Below, one piece after another: positions 24,667 through 36,500 of a stretch of 64,000 nt of DNA. The notes beneath the pieces were generated by a model. That model was not told where the DNA came from and did not search any database. It was given only the letters and a program-made list of their open reading frames with translations. Position numbers and translations under genes: made by a program. Positions within the stretch are counted from its first letter, which is position 1. Each line of letters opens with the position of its first letter. Source of the stretch: Sipunculus nudus (lineage: Eukaryota; Annelida; Sipuncula; Golfingiida; Sipunculidae); assembly GCA_026874595.1 (NCBI GenBank), contig CM049318.1, positions 46,356,456 through 46,420,455 of the forward strand. Reading direction: 5' to 3'.

Positions 24667-25550
24667 ATGGCAGATTTCAAACCTGAGACATATGTTGAAG
24701 ATCCCGATCCTGATCAAAAGATTAGTTGTTGCGATTGGGACAACAGTTAGGGCTAGGTGTGAAAAAGCTTTGAGCAAGCCTGATATCATTGCTAAAATCA
24801 TGCAAGATCTAGTTAGCAAAGGTTTCATTGAAGAGAGTGAAGTGGAAACGTAAAAAATGACAGCCTTGCTATGCAGTTAGAATTTAGAAAGTTAGAAATG
24901 CAACATGAGCTAGCATCGAAACAGTTAGAGAGGGAAGAACATGACAGATTAGAAAGAGAAAGACGACTGATAAAGAAAAGAAATTGAGTTAAAACGACTG
25001 GAGTTAGAAAGTCTTAAATTAGAACACAATCTACATGCTGCCCCAACTCGCAGTTTTGATGTTACTAAACACATTAGACTTGTCCAACCTTTTTAAAAAA
25101 AGAGGTTGATAAATATTTCTTACAATATAGTGCCGAAGGTAGCCGAAAATTTAAAATGGCCTAAGGATAATTGGACTATACTATTACAAAGTGTACTGAC
25201 TGGCAAGGCCAGAGAAATTTATACAGAGCTTTCAGTAAAAGCAGCTGCTGACTATGACCAGGTTAAACGGTTAATCCTAAAAGGTTATGAGTTAGTTCCG
25301 GAGGCTTACCGCAAGAAATTCAGAAATTGGGAAAAGCGCGTAGAACAGACCTATGTAGAATTTGCCAGGACGAAAGAGCAGTTGTTTGATCGCAGGTGTA
25401 GTTCTAAAAATGTAATGAAAGATAATGACAATTTGCGCCAGTAATTTTGCTTGAAGAATTTAAGCGCTGCATTAACGCAGATGTCATATATTTTCTTGAT
25501 GAGAAAAGTCCTGAAACACTTGACATTGCTCCTTAATTAGTAGAGGATTA
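24667..25550 (+). pseudogene. Gmr1-like gag fragment (copy 1)
   Basis: Starts MADFKPETYVEDPDPDQK. A frameshift and stop follow within about 30 codons, then a Glu/Arg-rich coiled-coil-like stretch, then the capsid part at 25106-25441 (AENLKWPKDNWTILLQSVL; KGYELVPEAYRKKFRNWEKR; FARTKEQLFDRRCSS). This capsid part resembles the SCAN-like region of Gmr1-like gag proteins. It is cut off at 25550 by the start of duplication copy 2, so the zinc knuckle and everything beyond is missing. Confidence 0.85.
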
Positions 25551-26313
25551 TTTTGTCCCATTTTTTAAAACACATTTTCAATGGTAAAACATGCATTATA
25601 CTAGTTGCTTTGTTTTCAGTTTAAACTGAACACAATGAGAAACAATACTTGTTGAAATTTGGTTCAAATGTTTCTTGAATTTTTTAGATCTTGTTCTTGG
25701 AGTGTACTGCATGTGGATTGACAGATAAGGAATACTTCGAAATTACGAAGTTATGATTTACTGAAGTCAGTTGAATATCAGAATCAAACATTATTAAAAC
25801 AAAATACAGTTACAGTTTCTTTCAATCTATAAATCTGTAGCCTCTTAACTTCACCTGGAACACCACACTCGCTTAGATAAGAAATAAAACCTTTAAGGTA
25901 GCAACCTGTTTGAAACCCCTATATTTAAATTCAAATCAAAAGTGGTTTATATTCATTTAAGACCCCATAAAGTATAATTACTTTAAACCTGGTACACTAA
26001 TCTTTCTTATATTATACATTTTTTTTAATTTTTCGTTCATTTTCACATTATTTTGAAACATTTAAAAAATAATTTTTAAAGGTACACTATTTTTTTACCC
26101 CTAGTAACTGTTATCCCCTTTTTTATAAACTAACATTAAACTGCATGACAATATCTTAAAATTTTTTTTATATTGTTTCTTCTCTATCATGATTCTGTCT
26201 ACCCAGAAACTGAAATTTTAAGTTTTTATTCAACAATTTATAGAATGAAAAAAGTTGATTACTGTTACTAGGGGCTTAAAATTGTGTGCCTTTTAAAAAA
26301 ATTATATATATAT

Positions 26314-27105
26314 TGTTACGGAACCTAATATAAACAGATCACGTATGCGTGATAAACACAAATTCTGTAACGGAAATAAAAAAAAATCAGATTCTGTAAC
26401 ACTAGGCAGCGTGAAATGTCTATGGGAATGAATAAAGAACTCCGTGGTTATTTGTTAACAAATTACTTTAATTTATTCTTAAAACAACCCTAACATTACA
26501 AGAAACTAAATCAATACAATTATACAGTAAAACAGCGGTATAGCAACGAGTCAATACAATCACACAGAAAATAATGTATGTGTACAGTACCTGGATACCA
26601 ACACCATCACAGCGATAAGTCCTTTAAATGTAAACTCTCGGAGAATGACAGTCCAGTGGAAAGTTCTTGCAACAACCTAGAAAGTTAACTGAAGTTCAAA
26701 TGCATAAAATCCAGGAGAAAGTCTTTGAACATCTATAATTGCCGCATCCGTCGGATAAGGTCCTAGAAACTCGCACACGCTCTTGCGTCCGCTGGAAAAT
26801 CTGCTCTGCCCTCTCTGCTTAAACATAGCCCCTTATATACTCTTCAACCCAAGCCGGGAATTTTCCACTGCTCGAACAGTCTATAAGATCTTGCACAATC
26901 ACAGTAAACGCGCGCTTCAGGAATTCGCTAGAAAAACAGCGCTGCGTGTCTTCACACACCATGGTGTACACGTGACTCACGACCAAGCCAGCAGGACAAC
27001 ATGAGTTCAACCGGTACGGATTAAACATAGAATGTAACAAGCGGCCAGGCAAGAGCGCTACAACATGAGTTACGCCCGTGTCACACAATAAAAAAGAGCA
27101 CCTGT

Positions 27106-27109
<4 letters not shown>
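26314..27109 (-). repeat. LTR of the Gmr1-like family, reverse orientation (copy 2)
   Basis: Counterpart of 20219-21014, with TGTTACGGAACC at the left and CCTGTAACA at the right, again between (TA)n tracts. The right (TA)n is about 42 bp. Confidence 0.9.
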
Positions 27110-27154
<45 letters not shown>

Positions 27155-29876
27155 ATTATGTATGTATAATATTAACTGAGGTTCCTTCATCACTGAGCCC
27201 ATAACTTCAATTCATGTAAAACTGAAATCCAAATTAAGATTAAAAAAAAAATAACTCAATGCAGCGTTTTCAATCTTCTCCAACCTCTGCTCAGATGTTT
27301 AATAAATGAAATACTTCAACAGTAAATCACTGCTAATCAATTAGCTCTCAGCAAGTCATATTTAAATATATATGTATGCCAAAAATAAGGAATTTAAGTC
27401 AATCCCCTAAGGTGTATGGAATGAGCATATTTGCCCTCCCGTAAAAACATAGGCACAGGAGGGTTTTTTGAACATTTATTTGCTTTCGTTAGGGGAGGCA
27501 ACAATGATCAAACCCTACCAGATCATGATAAATTTAAAGTGCTTCATAATACCTAAAAAGTTTATTATGGAAGGTGCTAATATATATTAATTATAACAGC
27601 TGAGAATTTCAATCTTTTCATCTTAAATATAAACCAATAACATCAAACATAATATACCTTTATACAGAAATGAACAGGTCTGCAGGAATATATTGGTATT
27701 ACGGTACAGTAAATTGGAAGAGACTGCCAATCGCTTTGTCACATGAAATGGGTTAAAATCACAATAGCATGAAAAATCATAATTACTATACCACTGTTCT
27801 GTTTATTGTTTGAGAAAATTTTGCCATGAAGGATTTATTTTTAAGTTGTCTTTCAGTATATTGAGTGAACTAGACATTTTAAATAATTAATTTTTTTTTT
27901 AATAGATGGGTAATGTTAAATACAGAGAAGATTTGTACAATTCCTAGTGGCATCAAAGGAATGCAAATTTACCCTAAAAGGTGGTGGCATGAGGTTATTA
28001 AGGTAAATCAATTCAACTATAATGCAAACTATAAATCATTTACAATAAATCAATACAAATCAATAGTGCAGACTACAAATATATGAGTGTACATAATATC
28101 AGTAAAACATATACAAATAAATACTCAGAATAATTTGTATATCTTGTTTTTGTACATTGAAAGGCACTTTAACTTAAGAACAGACCCCGTACTTGTACTC
28201 GAGTGCATTAAAAATCATGTACTTGTATTTGTACATTAAATTCTAAAGTAGCCTACTTGTTCTGAGGTAGAGATGCCTTGTACTAAACTCAAGCCTGGAA
28301 AGAGGGAAATGCGTATATTTTTTTTTCTCACAAATCCCTTAGTGTAATATTCCTCTTCTGGATATTGTTGATCTCTGGAAGGGTATTAGTCCCTCGGTGT
28401 AACAGTGAACCCAACCTCCAAAAAAACTTGGATATGCTCCTGGGTCCCGTAGTTATGGGTGCCTCCTTTTGTAGGTAAAATCCTATAATGACGTCATCAA
28501 AGTTCTCTCAAAGTCTGCCATGTCCGTTTTATGGGGTTATGAAAGATGTCGCCAACTCTACGCTTTCTTGTCATATCATGACTTGTTTGCAGGAAAATCA
28601 AATCATATAAATCAATGTTTTCCACATTAATTATATATGCATTTTCCTCTATCTACCCCTGGTGCAAAATATTGGGCTTGTTTGCCTTGCCAATCAGTCA
28701 GCACGAAAAAAAATTTGAACAGGGACAGTAGAAGAGACTATATCTGTATGTACCATGTGGAATTTAAAATCTGTAGGTCAAACAGTATCCAAACGCGCCG
28801 GTAAGCAGACGGACGGACGACGGACGCAGGGTCATCGGTACAGCTCAGTTAACATATACTTAGTTATAAGCAGCTGAAAAACAATGATATACATGGTTTT
28901 TTTTTTCAAATGTTTGCCATGCATGTTATCGTCATTTCATGCATTTTAAGTCAATTGAATGGTTATGACTGTGTGAAAATAGAGGTGTTTGGAGGGCACA
29001 GCGGTAATTAACCTTTCAGTCTGTATGCAGCTTCTTCCACTTTAAATATGCGTTGAGCCCATGCTACGACTTCGTCCACTGACCATTCCTTATAACCTTA
29101 TATATCCATTCACAGGTAGTTTTCCACTGTACTATAGCTTGTCCTTCAATCCGTTCCGTTTATCGCGCGTTTCCGTCATCAAATGTCCGTTAAACACCGA
29201 AAAAGGCCACACGTTCGATTTGATTTGGAGCGAAACATGTTTAAAACGTGTGTCAAACATGTTGAGGCATCTCACGCCAAAAAGAAATAAAAGTGCCGTA
29301 CCACATCTTTTAAGCATGTCTCTATCTAAAACATATAATGAAGTGAGACATGTCTCAACTACTTTGAAACGGCACCTAACCCCCAATTTTTGCAGTGTTT
29401 GCATATTTAAAGTCTATGAATATTTAAAGTCTTTTTCAGTTCTTTGTAAATTTATATCTTTTTGTATTTAAAGTCTTTGAATATTTAGAGTCTTTGCATA
29501 TTATATGTTTTTGTATATTTAAAGTCTTTGAATATTTAACGTATTTGTATATGTAAATTCTTTGTATGTTTTAAGTCTTTGCATATTTAAAGATTTTGTA
29601 TAATTGAAGTCTTTGTATGTTTAATATATTTTTATATTTAAAGTGTTTGTAAATCAGTGAAGGATGAAGGTAGGCGTGTGACCAGAATGAAATGCCATCT
29701 CTAATTCCAGACATATCCAGATTCATCTATGAATATTGAGCGAATCAGAGACCCCGCGGTTCCAGTCAGTCATAAGCAGTGTTGTAGTCCCGTCACCACC
29801 GTCCAAGACCTAGGCCGAGTCACCGCAACCCGCGTCAGATGTCTCTTTTATTGTGCGCTGTTAACATTCTGATTCA

Positions 29877-30632
29877 TGTTAGGCAGGCTCTCGTTTATTG
29901 TGCGCAGGAGTGCTAAATGTTATGCCGACATTTTTCGTTGCCATGAGAGACGTGCGAGTTGGCCTGGCACCCGTGTGGGGTCTGATGTGTAGAAACACAG
30001 CGTTCTTTGTTCTTGGTGTTTCAAGTCTGTTACTGTAACGTTTGTATTTTCGGATAAAAAGTTACAAATAGGGGCTGTGTTTAGAACCGAGAGATGAGAG
30101 AGAAAAATATACCAGCGGACACGGAAGAGTCAGTGTGAGTCAGTTTGTGGACCTTTCCGATAATTGCAGCTCTTATATTCTTCGAACTTTGTAACAGATA
30201 TTATTCAGTCTTCAGTTTGCCTTTGGGACTATTACCAGAACTTCACTTTCGGATATCAACAGCTTGATTTCGGGATTGAATTGGAATATTATTCTCTGAG
30301 AAGATTTATGTGAATTCTTCATCCAGATTATATGTTTTAAAGGACTTGTTGAGTCGTGACAGTGGTGTTATCCAGAAAAGCCTAGGATCACTCTGGTATT
30401 ATACATTTTTATTGTTTCACTGTGTAATTGTATTGATTGAGTGTATTGTAATGTTAGGATTGTTTTAGGAATAGATTATAATTATTTTTAACAAAAAAAC
30501 ACTGACTACTTTATTCATTTCCCTAGACATTTCACGCTGCCTAGTGTGACAAAATCTGATTTTCTTTATCTCCTTAACAAAATTTATGCTCGTCACGACT
30601 ACGTGAATTGTTTGTTATTAGGTTCCGTAACA
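29877..30632 (+). repeat. 5' LTR of a truncated Gmr1-like element (copy 2)
   Basis: Counterpart of 23756-24513. It ends GGTTCCGTAACA and is followed by the primer-site-like stretch at 30639-30655. Confidence 0.85.
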
Positions 30633-30777
30633 TAAAACTGTGGGCTTGTCCGGGAGGCTTAATATTTTTGAAAATTTATTAGGCCTTGACCTAGACACAT
30701 TGTTTACATTACATTGTTTACAAGATTTATCTTAGTGTTTTTTGGGTTTTTTTTTGTTATTGTTTTAACATTTTAAC

Positions 30778-32365
30778 ATGGCAGATTTCAAACCTGAGAC
30801 ATATGTTGAAGATCCCGATCCTGATCAAAAGATCAGTTGTTGCGTTTGGGACAACAGTTAGGGCTAGGTGTGAAAAAGCTTTGAGCAAGCCTGATATCAT
30901 TGCTAAAATCATGCAAGATCTAGTTAGCAAAGGTTTCATTGAAGAGAGTGAAGTGGAAACGTAAAAAATGACAGCCTTGCTATGCAGTTAGAATTTTGAA
31001 AGTTAGAAATGCAACATGAGCTAGCATCGAAACAGTTAGAGAGGGAAGAACATGACAGATTAGAAAGAGAAAGACGACTGATAAAGAAAAGAAATTGAGT
31101 TAAAACGACTGGAGTTAGAAAGTCTTAAATTAGAACACAATCTACATGCTGCCCCAACTCGCAGTTTTGATGTTACTAAACACATTAGACTTGTCCAACC
31201 TTTTTAAAAAAAGAGGTTGATAAATATTCCTTACACTTTAGTGCCGAAGGTAGCCGAAAATTTAAAATGGCCTAAGGATAATTGGACTATACTATTACAA
31301 AGTGTACTGACTGGCAAGGCCAGAGAAATTTATACAGAGCTTTCAGTAAAAGCAGCTGCTGACTATGACCAGGTTAAACGGTTAATCCTAAAAGGTTATG
31401 AGTTAGTTCCGGAGGCTTACCGCAAGAAATTCAGAAATTGGGAAAAGCGCGTAGAACAGACCTATGTAGAATTTGCCAGGACGAAAGAGCAGTTGTTTGA
31501 TCGCAGGTGTAGTTCTAAAAATGTAATGAAAGATAATGACAATTTGCGCCAGTGATTTTGCTTGAAGAATTTAAGCGCTGCATTAACGCAGATGTCATAT
31601 ATTTTCTTGATGAGAAAAGTCCTGAAACACTTGACATTGCTCCTTAATTAGCTAAGGATTATATATTAACACACAAAGTGTTCTTTATTAGCAAATGAAA
31701 CCAGTCATTCACAAACAAAAATGTAAACCAGTATGGTCATAAGAAAATCTGTAATTACTGCCTAAAGGAAGGTCATTTCATATCTGACTGCTGCAAACTC
31801 GCAAAACAACCGAAGAGCAAATCTTCTGGTTTTGTTTAAAAATCTATGCATAGGCTAGTACAAGAGCCAAACTCTTTACATGTAAATAAGGGGTACAACT
31901 CCTTCATTGACTCTAATAAAGAGTTTGATGCTACTGACTCCAAAGAAGAATCCGCAGCCTGCGGGGTAATAACCTCATTTGATTCCTACGAGGAATTTAA
32001 TAAGGCTAGGTGCTTTCAAGACTCCTGCGAGGAGTATCCACTAAATAAGGCTAAGTGCTTTTATGACTCTTACGAGAGTATTTCAAATGAGGCCAGGTCT
32101 TCTTATGACAAACAGAAGTTTGTGTCTGCTGAGGAAAATTCCTTTGTTGACTCCCATGAGGAGTTTGATTGTAATAAAGATGTAGATTCCTTTAGTGTCT
32201 CCGAAAAAGAGTTTATGACTGACACTATCAATGTCAGTTCTTTGTTTGAGGATACTGAGCTAGTAGATTTCTCTCCTGACTCTGAACTGGTTCTGGACAA
32301 ACTCTTATGTTAGCAAACACTTTGCCATTTTCCAATAGGCCCTTTACTGGTGCATTTGGTGTTAT
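30778..32365 (+). pseudogene. Gmr1-like gag and start of protease (copy 2 and continuation)
   Basis: Same start as copy 1 (MADFKPETYVEDPD). The SCAN-like capsid frame is at 31217-31552, then a zinc knuckle in a shifted frame (CNYCLKEGHFISDCC, near 31751-31795) and a repetitive acidic linker with recurring DSYEEF/DSCEE motifs (31846-32290). The end fuses the linker to SGQTLMLANTLPFSNR, the sequence just after the protease active site, so a deletion removed the DTG. Homology stops near 32365. The stretch 32366-33500 shows nothing beyond a GC-rich palindrome at 32816-32850. Confidence 0.8.
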
Positions 32366-33504
32366 TTTACAAATTTTGGAATTCCAATACTCTACCCCCC
32401 TGAATTTATGGTCCTCCATATAAAACCATAGAAAATATTTTTTCAAATTTTTCTTTTAAGTGTAATCCCCATGTACACCCCCTCTGAACTTTGTGTAAAA
32501 CATCGAAAATGCCATTGTTTTCAGTATTTTTCATCAATTCATCAGCTCTTTATTACCAGAGATTAAAAATATATTTAAGTTGCTATAAAACATATTGACA
32601 TAATCATACTTACTGGAATTGATATACAATGGTCATGTTTCACTGATGTAATAAGTGTATGACCTTAGAAATATCGTAAACATGTGGAAATTAAGCATGT
32701 AATCATAATGCCATATTGAACTTATCAAAGCATGTACCTTTATACTGCTATGTACTGTTATACTGATTCCCTAGTATTGGATAACATATCCAACACACTG
32801 CTATTAAACATTTTATGCCCCATCATCCCCCCGGGGGGGGGCATAAAGTGTTTTCCTTCCGGTCAGTCCGTACGTCCGCCATGTCCGTCCGTCACAGATT
32901 GTTAAAGTTTTTGCTAGGGCCTTATACGTTGAGAATGTTTACAGGTATGCAGAAGCATATGTTTTATAAACATTCTCATCTAGTTGTTACTTTGTGTTAA
33001 GATGCATGTACTGTCAGAGAGTAGCGTGTGCTATGCAAATCTTATATTTCTCTGACATACGATGATTACTGCCTGCTTATCCCAGATTATTTATGCAGAT
33101 ATGGTTTGGTGAGTTCATGGTTTTGTTCTATAGCCTGCCACCTAAATATTATTGTAATAAATGTATATAAAATAGTGCAGCAAATTAAATCAGACCCCAA
33201 ATAATTTAATACACAGAATTTAGTTCCCTTATAATATTTTCTGTAAGTGCTATAAAGGAAAAACACCAGATTCAGAGCACTCTGAAAACGGATCCTCCTG
33301 TTTTGAGCTGACGCTCCCTCAACCCTCCCTTTTTCAGATGGGATTACCTTTTCAGGATGCAACTGTACACTTTACTGATTACTGTTTCTCCCTCCCGGAA
33401 TCCTGTACTGTATATATCTGCTGAAAATTTGCTGGTATATATCGATTTTATCAATATCTGCATGAAGACTTAGTACTCTTTCCTTTCAGCTGACCGGATA
33501 TAAA

Positions 33505-36500
33505 ATGGCAAGTCCAGAAACTAGGTCAAAGTGTAAGAAGTTTCTTGAGGGAGAAAGTTATACTGAAGTTGCAAAATTTCCTTCGGGAAAGCTCCCAACA
33601 AAAACGATGTCATACAAAGCATGCTGTATTTATCCAGAACAAAAAGAACAGGTCAGTCACAACGGTCAAAAGAAGATGCAGCTTCACTACTAGCTGAACT
33701 GATCCAGGAGCACTGGCTCTTTTGTAATTTGTATACAGTGTCAACAAAAAATATCAAGAAGCATATCTTGAATCTGTATTCCCAGTTCATAAAACTAGTG
33801 CAGACCAGGTAAATGCGAAAAATGATGCATACTTTCAAAAAGTTACGAGCTTCAACTCAGAAAATGCTAAGATATTTGATGTATTTTGCATTGACAGCCA
33901 ACAAAGAAAAAAACTTGAATCTTGCGATGAACTTAAAATGACTGATATGGAATGGGAATATCAGCAAGCAGAAAGGAAAATGATATGTAAAGATTTTGTA
34001 GACAGAAGGTGGAGTAAAACTATGGAAAGAAGAAGAAACGATATGCAGTATTTAGAAAAAATGCGTGAAGAAAGTGAGGAGTATATGCCCACGGTACCGG
34101 CATATATCATGGCAGCAGTGAAGAGTCCACTGATGCTGATGAGAAGAGGAATGTAGATGACACTTACAAGATTCCGCCTGACTTTTGTAAAAAAACTTAA
34201 TAAGTTAACATTATCTTTCATTTGGAGTGGAGGAAAAGAGCAAATTAAAAGATCAAGATTAATGCAGGATTTAGAGAAAGGAGGGCTAAATGCAACCACA
34301 TATTTAATCAATTATATTAACTTCAAGAATATCATGGATGAAAAGATACATTAAATCAGACAATCAAATCTGGAAAGCATTTTTTTAATATTATCTGGAA
34401 ACAGTATGTCCAAATATAAATTTTATTGAATAGTAATATGGATCCAAATGAAATAAATTAAAAATGCCTAGTTTTTATAAAGAAATACTGAGAAGTTATG
34501 TAATCTTGCGCACAAATTAATTTGAAGTGGTCCCTGTAAGACAACAAATTATATGGAATAATAAAATGTTAACATTATTCGCAGAACCTGTCTATTGGTA
34601 AAATGTTTTATAGATGCAAGCATCATTACAGGATCAGATTTATTTCTTAATAATTCTATTGTTCCTTTCAAACAATGGACTAATAGAGGTATACATGGAA
34701 TAGATTTCTTGAAGTGGTATGCTCTTGTTTCCATGATAAGAAAAGAAAGTGTATGCAGGCAGGTTAACTTAGGAAATCCTCTAGACTTTTATATTTACAT
34801 AGATAAATTTGTACAGGTAATAGAGATCTCCAATAATATAATATATTCTACTTTAAAAAACATGTTGTTAGAAAAAGGGACCTATGTTCCAAAAGTGAGT
34901 ACATAGTGTCCAGACTGCGATATTAATTTAGAAAGGATGTATTCACTTCCTGTAAAAATATGTATGGGTGTCATATCACAAGTATTTCAATATAAATTTC
35001 TGAACAATTGTTTGGTCAATAATTATTGGTTATGCAAATGGAAAATTAAAGATTCCGATCTGTACATTTTGTGATAAGGAACCGGAGACTTTAATACATT
35101 TATTTTGGGAATGTGATAAAGTAGCTGATCTCTGGTCAGGGTTAGAAGTATGGTGTCGGAAACAGATGATAATATTTGACAAATGTTTATCAGTAATATT
35201 GTTTGGCGATTTTAATGCTTCAGTGAGTAGTAATTTAATGATTTTGCTGGCTAAGCAATTCATAAATAACTGCGAGATAACAAAGAATATCCAACTTTAA
35301 CAGAAGTTACAATTTTTTTATTTGGAGATATGTAAAAGTTGAATATATTATTGCACAAAAAAATAATAAAGTAGATAATTTTATAAATAAATGGCATCCA
35401 TACATTCAAGACAGAAATTTGTTAGAATATATACTATAGTAGGGCGTGCATGCATATACAAACATGTATGTTTGTATGCAGATGTATGTATGTATATATA
35501 TAGTGTGATATATCTATATATATATATATGTATATTGGTACATATATGTATATATGAGTAGAGATTTATACTTTCATGAACACTTTGAGGATGTTGGTTA
35601 AAGCGATTTATTCTGGAAGTTGGCATAATATGTATTTTAGGGCAGGTCATGTTTAGGAGTCACACATGAGCAATCCATTATTTGCATTTATTTTGTGGAA
35701 TTGGTTTTCTATTATGGGGGTGGGATGGGGGTTAAAATGACTAAATTGAAAATGAAGAAAAGATATGCAGTATTTGGAAAAAATGCGTGAAGAAAGTGAG
35801 GAGTATATGCCCACAGTACCGGCATATATCATGGCAGCAGTGAAGAGTCCACTGATGCTGATGAGAAGATGAATGTAGATGACACTTACAAGATTCCCAG
35901 TGAAGATGTTAGCTCTAGTTATACTAGCAAAAAGAGGAAGCTGGTTGCATCAGCAACAGTTTCAAAGCCAGATGACATTATGCCCAGTGAATACCAACAC
36001 ATACGCACAGCTGACGTAAAGTAAGACCTGAATACTATGAGACTGTTGATAAGCTGAGAAGCTGTTATCACATGAGCCAGACCCAAGCTGAAGCTGCTGT
36101 TGTAGAAGTGGGAAACAAACTTTTTGGTAGAAACTGGAAGTTTCATCTTGGGTCTCAGGTTATTGATGCAGACACTCTTCCCCAATCAAGAAATCCACGA
36201 TTTGCAGGTTAAAGTATAGAAGCCCTTGCAATGGCAGAAATTGTAAAAGAAATAATGAATGCTGATGAAAAAGCAACAGTTACGTATGCAGACGATGGCT
36301 CTAAAAAGAAAGGGGCAGGTGCCTTTATCGTCCAAGGGATCACCATAAATGGGAGATACAGGGCACTTCCTACTCTGAGTGTTGCATCCGAGAGAAAAGC
36401 GAACTTGGCTGATTTGAAGAAGACAACACTTCAAGTCCTTGAGGCAGTTAGCGGAGTGGACAAAAGACCTTTTTGAGAAAATTGACTTTGTAATGACAGA

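Larger units (their letters stand above)
19451..25550. repeat. 6.1-kb tandem duplication, copy 1
   Basis: Starts at TTTTGTCCCATTTTTTAAAA and is followed directly by a second copy starting with the same bases at 25551. Matching landmarks lie 6.09-6.12 kb apart: reverse LTR (20219/26314), 17-bp array (23280/29400), forward LTR (23756/29877), gag frame (25106/31217). Differences are scattered point changes, (TA)n length and small indels, for example about 30 bp near 23945 absent at 30040. Copy 1 stops in the middle of gag at GATTA, where copy 2 begins. 21015-22940 holds no gene that I can support, only a dispersed repeat end (GACGGACGGACGACGGAC near 22691). Confidence 0.95.
25551..31660. repeat. 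6.1-kb tandem duplication, copy 2
   Basis: Second, directly adjacent copy of 19451-25550. At its right end the retroelement gag continues without a break into unduplicated sequence (31661-32365), so copy 2 carries the original right junction and copy 1 the original left junction. The (TA)n tract after the reverse LTR is longer here (27110-27151) than in copy 1. 27160-29060 holds no supported gene. Confidence 0.95.
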
